Assembly: GCF_003001815.1 (NCBI RefSeq)
Contig: NZ_PVMZ01000008.1
Span: forward strand, 186,001-250,000
Reading direction: 5' to 3'
DNA from: Actinoplanes italicus
Lineage (GTDB): Bacteria > Actinomycetota > Actinomycetes > Mycobacteriales > Micromonosporaceae
Length of the DNA stretch: 64,000 nt
Part shown: piece by piece, positions 58,803 through 64,000 of the stretch
Numbering within the stretch: the stretch's first letter is position 1
Layout: each line of letters begins with the position of its first letter
Position numbers and translations under genes: made by a program
The notes under the pieces: generated by a model
The model's input: the letters and a program-made list of their open reading frames with translations, nothing else
Told to the model about the DNA's origin: nothing
The model's database searches: none

Positions 58803-59656
58803 TCCTCGTGGACCGTGCGCGTCTGGCCGAGTACCTGCGCAGCCGGCGGGAGGCGTTGCGGCCCGAGGATGCAGGACTGCCACGCGGGCAGCGCCGCCGC
58901 ACCCGCGGCCTGCGCCGGGAGGAGGTGGCCGTGCTCAGCGACATGTCGATCGACTACTACACCCGCCTCGAGCAGCCGCGCGGTCCACACCCGTCGGAGC
59001 AGATCCTGGGCGCGCTCGCCCGGGGCCTGCGCCTCTCTCTGGAAGAGCGTGATCATCTCTTCCACCTGGGCGGTTACCCGACTCCGCGCCGGTCCGCCGA
59101 CACCGGGCACGTCAATCCGGGCATGATGCGGATCTTCGACGGGCTACGGGACGCCGCCGCCCTGGTGGTGTCGCATCTCGGCGAGACGCTGCTGCAGACC
59201 GGACCGGCGGTGGCGCTGCTCGGCGACGACAGCGTCCACACCGGACCGGCGCGTAGCAGGCACTACCGGTGGTTCACCGACCCGGCCGCCCGGCTGCTGT
59301 ACCCCGTCGAGGAGCACGCGGAGCAGAGCCGGGTCATCGTCGCGGATCTGCTCGTGTCGTACACCCGGGACGGGGTCCGGTCCCGCGCCGCCGAGCTGGC
59401 CGACGATCTGCTCACGGTGAGCCCGGAGTTCGCGGCGCTGTGGCGGGAGCATCCGGTCACGGGCGCCTACTGCGGGCCGCAGCGCTTCGCCCATCCGCTG
59501 GTCGGAGCGCTGGAGCTGAACTGTCAACGGCTCATCGACCCGGACCAGTCACAGCAGCTGGTGGTCTACACGGCGACGCCCGGCACTGTGAGCCACGACA
59601 AATTCTCGTTGATCTGCGGCGGGCTCGTCACAGATTCCGGTGCTGCCCGGTCATGA
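58799..59656 (+). CDS. XRE-family regulator with MmyB-like ligand domain
   Basis: 285 residues. N-terminal helix-turn-helix (LAEYLRSRREALRPEDAGLP, TRGLRREEVAVLSDMSIDYY, TRLEQPRGPHPSEQILGALA), then an MmyB-like domain (NPGMMRIFDGLRDAAALVVS, WREHPVTGAYCGPQRFAHPL) that binds a fatty-acid-like ligand in the family. Such genes usually regulate the neighbouring SDR. Alternative GTG start at 58808. Confidence 0.88.
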   Translation: MILVDRARLAEYLRSRREALRPEDAGLPRGQRRRTRGLRREEVAVLSDMSIDYYTRLEQPRGPHPSEQILGALARGLRLSLEERDHLFHLGGYPTPRRSADTGHVNPGMMRIFDGLRDAAALVVSHLGETLLQTGPAVALLGDDSVHTGPARSRHYRWFTDPAARLLYPVEEHAEQSRVIVADLLVSYTRDGVRSRAAELADDLLTVSPEFAALWREHPVTGAYCGPQRFAHPLVGALELNCQRLIDPDQSQQLVVYTATPGTVSHDKFSLICGGLVTDSGAARS

Positions 59657-59701
59657 CTGGTGATCGGGCGGAGCAGCCGCCCGGCGTACCGGAGGTAAGT
59701 C

Positions 59702-60454
59702 ATGAAGGTCGTGGTTGTCGGTGGCACCGGTCTCATCGGTTCGAAGCTCGTGGCACGGCTCGGGGAGCACGGGCACGAGGCGATCGCCGCGTCGCCGAAC
59801 ACCGGGGTCGACACCCTCACCGGCGCTGGTCTCGACGAGGTCCTGACCGGCGCGGACGTGGTGGTCGACGTGTCCAATTCACCGTCTTTCGAGGACGCGG
59901 CGGTGCTGAACTTCTTCGAGACGTCGACGCGCAATCTGCTGGCCGCCGAGGCGAAGGCGGGCGTACGCCACCACGTCGCCCTGTCGGTGGTCGGCACCGA
60001 GCGGCTCCAGCAGAGCGGCTACTTCCGGGCCAAGCTCGCCCAGGAGGAGCTGATCCGCAAGTCGGACGTCCCGTACTCGATCGTGCACGCGACCCAGTTC
60101 TTCGAGTTCGCGAAGAGCATGGTGGCCGCGGCCACCGACGGCGACGTGGTGCGGTTCGCGCCGGTGCACTTCCAGCCGGTGGCCGGTGACGACGTGGCCC
60201 AGGCGGTCGGCCGGACCGCGGTGGGCACGCCGCTGAACGGGATCGTCGAGGTGGCCGGACCGGAGACGTTCCGGATGGACGAGTTCTTCCGGGCCGGACT
60301 GGCCAAGATCGGTGACCCGCGTGAGGTGGTCACCGACCCTGCCGCCAGGTACTTCGGCGCCGATCTGGACGAGAACACCCTGACCCCGGCCGGGGACGGC
60401 GCCCTGCTCGGCACGATCACCTATCAGGAGTTCAAGGCGCGTCAGGCCGGCTAG
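59702..60454 (+). CDS. NmrA-like NAD(P)-binding epimerase/reductase
   Basis: 250 residues. Starts MKVVVVGGTGLIGSKLVARL (Rossmann), GVDTLTGAGLDEVLTGADVV, SVVGTERLQQSGYFRAKLAQ (Tyr-x3-Lys) and GDDVAQAVGRTAVGTPL. Typical atypical SDR/NmrA enzyme and of the type found as the target gene of ECF41 sigma factors. GGAGGT lies 4-5 nt before the ATG. A CGTCACA at 59626 with CGGTC 15 nt later resembles an ECF41-type promoter only loosely. Confidence 0.86.
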   Translation: MKVVVVGGTGLIGSKLVARLGEHGHEAIAASPNTGVDTLTGAGLDEVLTGADVVVDVSNSPSFEDAAVLNFFETSTRNLLAAEAKAGVRHHVALSVVGTERLQQSGYFRAKLAQEELIRKSDVPYSIVHATQFFEFAKSMVAAATDGDVVRFAPVHFQPVAGDDVAQAVGRTAVGTPLNGIVEVAGPETFRMDEFFRAGLAKIGDPREVVTDPAARYFGADLDENTLTPAGDGALLGTITYQEFKARQAG

Positions 60455-60586
60455 GTCGGTCGCAACTGGACCGTAACGTCGATTCGAGGGCGGCTCGTCC
60501 TTTCGCATGATCCCCTTTCGGTGATCTTCGATATAGCGTCGCCCTCGAACTCGACGCGTTCCAGCGTCCCCATCCACGGGGGAAAC

Positions 60587-63073
60587 ATGGTTACAAAAAG
60601 GATCGGCGCGGCTGCCATGGCGCTGCTGACCGGCACGACCGGCCTGACGATCGGCACCGCCGCCCCGGCGTCCGCCGACGGCAACCAGATCCTCTCCATC
60701 AAATCGGTCGGCGATGTCGTGGTCGACGGAGTGCACGAGCGGGTCTTCATCACCGACCCGGCCGGCGGCAAGGTCATCGCGACCGACTACAGCGGCAACG
60801 AACTCGGCAGCGCGCCGGTGGCCGACGCGCGGAACCTCGCCCTGACGCCCGACTCCTCGCGGCTCTACGTGAGCTCGCTGAGCGAGTCGGCGATCTTCGC
60901 GCTGGACACCACCGACCTGACCCAGACCGCGAAGTACTCCACCACCGTCAAGCCGAAGGACCTGGCTCTCGCCGGTGACCGGATCTGGTTCTCGTACGCC
61001 AACGGTGTCGGGGGCAGACTCGGCACGGTCGACCCTGTCGGCGAGAACCCGGTGACGCTGGAGCTCTACAAGACCGGATCGTGGGCCGCCGAGCTGGACA
61101 CCACCGCGGCGAAGCCGAACCGGATCGGCGTGGCGTCCAAGGGGACGATCGCCGTCCTCGACGTGTCCGGGGACACGATCACCGAAGTGGGGGCGGCCGA
61201 CTCCCTCGCCGAGGTCCAGGACGTGGCGTTGTCCCCGGACGGTGAGCAGATCGCCACGGTCTACAACACCAGCTTCGGGATCATGCTGCGGCACGTCAGC
61301 GACTTGACGACCGCGCGGCGGCTCGCTTACCCGACCCAGGCGTTCTCGAACGCTGTGGACTTCGCGGCCGACGGGCGGGTCGCCGGCGGCAGCGGGACCG
61401 TCTCCGATCCGGACCTGCACATCTTCGCGCCGTCCGGCGAGTCGATCAAAGAGATCGCCTACCCGTTGTCCGGGCTCGGGCAGGACCAGGGCATCGCGTG
61501 GGAACCGAACGGCAACCGCCTGTTCGGCATCCAGTCGAACGGCAACGTGTACCGGTTCAACGTCTTCGCCGACACGTGGACGTCCCCGACGAAACTGACC
61601 CTCACCGGTCCGTCGACGGCGCTCCCCGGCGCGCAGGTCACCGTCACCGGCAAGCTGACCTCGTCGTTGACGCTGGCCGACGGCATCACCGTCGAGCTGT
61701 CCCGGGACGGCACCGCACTGGGTCCCGTCGCAGTCGGTCCGGACGGCTCGTTCTCGTTCACCGACACCCCGCCGGGCGAGGGCAGGGCGACCTACCAGGT
61801 CTCGTACGCCGGAGACGCCACCCACGAGCCGTCGGCAGCGACCGCATCGGTCGAGGTCGCCAAGGCCCAGCCGACGATGGCCCTGTTCGGCCCCACGACG
61901 GCGATCCCGGGTCAGGCGATCACCATCCCCGGCCGGCTGGTCTCGCCGGTCGCGGAATGGAATGGCGCCTCGGTCACGGTCTCGCGCAACGGCACACCGC
62001 TGGGCACGTTCGCCGTCGACACGAAGAACGACTTCTCCTTCACCGACACCCCGCCGGGTGAGGGCACGTGGGAATACCAGGCGTCCTACGCGGGCGACGC
62101 CATCCGCCTGCCGGTCACCGCGACGACGTCGGTGGTCGTCTCCCGGACGGCGTCCACGCTGACGCTCGCCGGGCCGTCCTCGGCGACCCGGGCCAAGGCA
62201 CTCACCATCACCGGCAAGCTGGCCTCACCGCTGACGCTGTCCGCCGGCACCAAGGTGTCGGTCACCCGCGTCGACCTGGAGTACCCGTCCGGCAGGTCGC
62301 TGGGAACCAAGACCGTCGCCGCCAACGGCACGTTCTCCATCGTCGACACCCCGACGGCCGGCGGCACCGTCACCTACCGGGTCTCCTACGCCGGTGACCT
62401 CACGCACACCCCGGCGTCGGCCAGCAAGGCGGTCGCGGTCTCCCGGACCGCTCCGGCTCTGGCGATCAACAACAACGGCAAGACTTATGCGTACGGCCAG
62501 ACGGTGACCTTCACCGCGAAACTCGGTACCACGTACAAGAACCGGGTCGTGGAGATCTGGGCCGACCCTGCGGGTGCCGACCAGGCCCGCAAGCTGGTCA
62601 AACGCGCCACCGTGAGCAAGACGGGTTACGTCTCGGCCAGCGTCAAGCTGACCCGCAACACCACGGTGTCCGCGGTGTTCACCGGTGACGCGCGGACCGC
62701 TCCGCGGACCGTGTACGCGAACGTCGGCGCGAAGGCCTACCTCAAGCTGCACCTGTCGAGGTACTACAAGAACGCCAAGATCGGCAAGATCACGTACAAG
62801 TTCTACCGCACCAACTCGGTCGCCTGGTTCACCAACGCGATGAACAGCGCCTCGCAGCGGCTCGTCTACGTGCAGGTCCAGCGTTACTCCGGCGGCAAGT
62901 GGCGGAACTGGGACGGCCGCTACTTCGACGCGACCGACATCCTGTTCCTGCCGGGCACCGGCCTGAACGGCGCCAAGTTCCGGATCCGGACGGCGTACGT
63001 CAAGGGCAGCTCCGGCGACAGCATGAACATCACCACCTGGGCGCCGTACCAGTACTTCACCTTCACCAAGTAG
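60587..63073 (+). CDS. Large secreted protein: propeller-like N-half and Ig-like repeats
   Basis: 828 residues. Signal peptide (MALLTGTTGLTIGTAAPASA), a beta-propeller-like region of about 330 residues (ERVFITDPAGGKVIATDYSG, NLALTPDSSRLYVSSLSESA, QDVALSPDGEQIATVYNTSF), then three Ig-like repeats of about 90 residues sharing SFTDTPPGEG and YQVSYAGDATH patterns, and a basic C-terminal domain of about 200 residues rich in Lys/Tyr (YKNRVVEIWADPAG, YLKLHLSRYYKNAKIGKITY). Likely a surface protein; function unknown. ATG at 60587. Confidence 0.85.
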   Translation: MVTKRIGAAAMALLTGTTGLTIGTAAPASADGNQILSIKSVGDVVVDGVHERVFITDPAGGKVIATDYSGNELGSAPVADARNLALTPDSSRLYVSSLSESAIFALDTTDLTQTAKYSTTVKPKDLALAGDRIWFSYANGVGGRLGTVDPVGENPVTLELYKTGSWAAELDTTAAKPNRIGVASKGTIAVLDVSGDTITEVGAADSLAEVQDVALSPDGEQIATVYNTSFGIMLRHVSDLTTARRLAYPTQAFSNAVDFAADGRVAGGSGTVSDPDLHIFAPSGESIKEIAYPLSGLGQDQGIAWEPNGNRLFGIQSNGNVYRFNVFADTWTSPTKLTLTGPSTALPGAQVTVTGKLTSSLTLADGITVELSRDGTALGPVAVGPDGSFSFTDTPPGEGRATYQVSYAGDATHEPSAATASVEVAKAQPTMALFGPTTAIPGQAITIPGRLVSPVAEWNGASVTVSRNGTPLGTFAVDTKNDFSFTDTPPGEGTWEYQASYAGDAIRLPVTATTSVVVSRTASTLTLAGPSSATRAKALTITGKLASPLTLSAGTKVSVTRVDLEYPSGRSLGTKTVAANGTFSIVDTPTAGGTVTYRVSYAGDLTHTPASASKAVAVSRTAPALAINNNGKTYAYGQTVTFTAKLGTTYKNRVVEIWADPAGADQARKLVKRATVSKTGYVSASVKLTRNTTVSAVFTGDARTAPRTVYANVGAKAYLKLHLSRYYKNAKIGKITYKFYRTNSVAWFTNAMNSASQRLVYVQVQRYSGGKWRNWDGRYFDATDILFLPGTGLNGAKFRIRTAYVKGSSGDSMNITTWAPYQYFTFTK

Positions 63074-63087
63074 CGGCACCCACCGAG

Positions 63088-63120
63088 ACGGCCGGGGATC
63101 CACATCGGGTTCCCGGCCGT
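63088..63120 (+). terminator. Terminator after the Ig-repeat protein gene
   Basis: Imperfect stem, ACGGCCGGGGATCC against GGTTCCCGGCCGT, ending in a run GGCCGT; 14 bp beyond the stop. Confidence 0.7.
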
Positions 63121-63127
63121 TCGCCGT

Positions 63128-63145
63128 GTACGACTCAGGTCGTAC
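63128..63145 (+). promoter_or_regulatory. Operator-like inverted repeat before the ABC operon
   Basis: GTACGACTCAGGTCGTAC: 7-bp arms with a 4-bp centre, about 90 bp upstream of the GTG of the ABC ATPase. Type used by LuxR/NarL-class response regulators or TetR/PadR repressors. Confidence 0.55.
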
Positions 63146-63236
63146 CCGAAGGTCCATCATCAAGACGGACGCCGGTGACCGGACCGCTTTCTAGCGTTGC
63201 GGATGTCCCCGATCCTCAAGCCACCGGGAGCCGTCC

Positions 63237-63920
63237 GTGTCATCGCAACCCCTGCTCGTCGCCGACGAGGTGAGTAGGTCCTTCGGCCCCACCCGGGCCC
63301 TTAACGGCGCGTCGTTGCGGGTCTTCCCCGGCGAGGTGCTGGCGCTGACCGGCCCGTCCGGCTCCGGGAAATCAACGCTGCTGCACTGCCTGTCGGGGAT
63401 CCTCACGCCGGACTCCGGCCGGGTCGCCTTCGAGGGCCGGGATCTGGCCGCGCTCACCGACCGCGAGCGCAGTGCGCTGCGGCGGGGCGCGTTCGGGTTC
63501 GTCTTCCAGTTCGGCCAGCTGGTGCCCGAGCTCACCTGCCTGGAGAACGTCGCTCTGCCGTTGCGGCTCGACGGCGTACGGCGTACGCGCGCCGAACAGC
63601 ACGCCACCGAGTTGCTCGACCGCCTGGAGGTCGCCGACGTGGCGGGCAAACGGCCCGGCCAGGTGTCCGGCGGGCAGGGCCAGCGGGTGGCGGTGGCCCG
63701 CGCGCTGGTCACCGGCCCGCGGGTGATCTTCGCGGACGAGCCGACCGGCGCCCTCGACTCCCACAACGGCGCGCAGGTGATGCGTCTGCTGGTCGCCGCC
63801 GCGAAGGAACGCGGGAGCGCGGTCGTACTGGTCACCCACGAGTCGCACATCGCGGCGTGCGCGGACCGAGAGGTCGCCCTGAGGGACGGCAGCGCGGTCG
63901 CGGCCGAGGCCGCCCGGTGA
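63237..63920 (+). CDS. ABC transporter ATP-binding protein (MacB/LolD-like)
   Basis: 227 residues from a GTG. Walker A LTGPSGSGKSTLLHC, Q-loop FVFQFGQLVPELT, signature QVSGGQGQRVAVARAL, Walker B VIFADEPTGALD, H-loop VLVTHESHIA. The MacB/LolD subgroup powers FtsX-type permeases that export peptides or respond to envelope stress. Its TGA overlaps the next GTG (GTGA), where a permease begins. Confidence 0.93.
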   Translation: MSSQPLLVADEVSRSFGPTRALNGASLRVFPGEVLALTGPSGSGKSTLLHCLSGILTPDSGRVAFEGRDLAALTDRERSALRRGAFGFVFQFGQLVPELTCLENVALPLRLDGVRRTRAEQHATELLDRLEVADVAGKRPGQVSGGQGQRVAVARALVTGPRVIFADEPTGALDSHNGAQVMRLLVAAAKERGSAVVLVTHESHIAACADREVALRDGSAVAAEAAR

Positions 63921-64000
63921 ACGCCGGCGCACGGCACACCGGCCGGGGCCGGCTCGCCTGGCTCGGCGACCTGCTGCTCGGCGTCCGGCTGAGCGTGGCC
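63917..64000 (+). CDS. ABC permease (FtsX-like), 5' fragment cut by window end
   Basis: Only 28 codons are present (from GTG 63917): a basic N-terminus then RLAWLGDLLLGVRLSVA, which fits the start of an FtsX-family permease partnering the ATPase. Identity rests mostly on context and the coupled start. Confidence 0.6.
   Translation, partial: MNAGARHTGRGRLAWLGDLLLGVRLSVA

Noticed and set aside
59626..59652. ECF41-type promoter upstream of the NmrA-like epimerase
   Set aside because: CGTCACA and CGGTC only partly match the expected elements and spacing; kept as a note in the finding, not as a feature.

Overview
The window is high-GC (roughly 70%) actinobacterial chromosome. GTG and TTG starts are common, stop/start overlaps (ATGA, GTGA) are frequent, several genes look leaderless, and the gene set (nickel superoxide dismutase, LCP wall ligase, mycothiol-type DinB fold enzyme, ECF41-like sigma factor, tyrosinase with MelC1 helper, many secreted polysaccharidases) fits a mycelial soil actinomycete. 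Micromonosporaceae (for example Actinoplanes) is my best guess, from overall resemblance only. No rRNA, tRNA, IS transposase or CRISPR array was seen.

Layout. 1-6.1 kb: a partial HNH nuclease, an MFS exporter, then a type II restriction-modification cassette (Eco29kI-like GIY-YIG nuclease, m5C methyltransferase, Vsr repair nuclease, DUF4259 protein). A 282-bp direct repeat of the exporter's 5' end and leader flanks it, so the cassette looks like an insertion. 6.1-15.5 kb: secreted PQQ-repeat protein, DUF305-like lipoprotein translationally coupled to an AA10 LPMO, a two-component system, an M4 protease, BioY, and a MarR-controlled divergent pair. 15.5-21.8 kb: small regulators, a pseudokinase, and a three-gene sugar/polyol catabolic operon behind a perfect LacI-type palindrome. 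21.8-23.05 kb is a gene-free island of tandem repeats and palindromes.

23-33.3 kb: a PLP lyase, a DUF4132 giant protein, heme oxygenase with an unusual insertion, decayed WxL/DUF916-like surface genes, and a type III R-M locus whose Res subunit is truncated. 33.5-41.6 kb: NarL-type two-component system, a STAND NTPase with C-terminal TPR-like repeats, and an ECF transporter operon (S, T, A) whose start region carries an IdeR/DtxR-like iron box. 41.7-44.5 kb: Ig-like secreted protein, then a flavin reductase-nickel SOD operon preceded by a textbook SoxR-type promoter.

44.6-57 kb is rich in secreted hydrolases: three GH18 chitinases sharing one N-terminal CBM (two in tandem), a GH16 glucanase with a ricin-type lectin domain, LCP protein, melC1-melC2 tyrosinase, a second PQQ-repeat protein paralogous to the one at 6.1 kb, and a peptidoglycan-binding protein. 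The two chitinase transcripts share a near-identical promoter. With the LPMO at 8 kb they form a chitin-degradation set. A second repeat island lies at 47.4-48.35 kb. 57-64 kb: ECF41-like sigma factor with SDR, XRE and epimerase genes, a large Ig-repeat secreted protein, and the start of an ABC (MacB/FtsX-type) operon that runs off the end.
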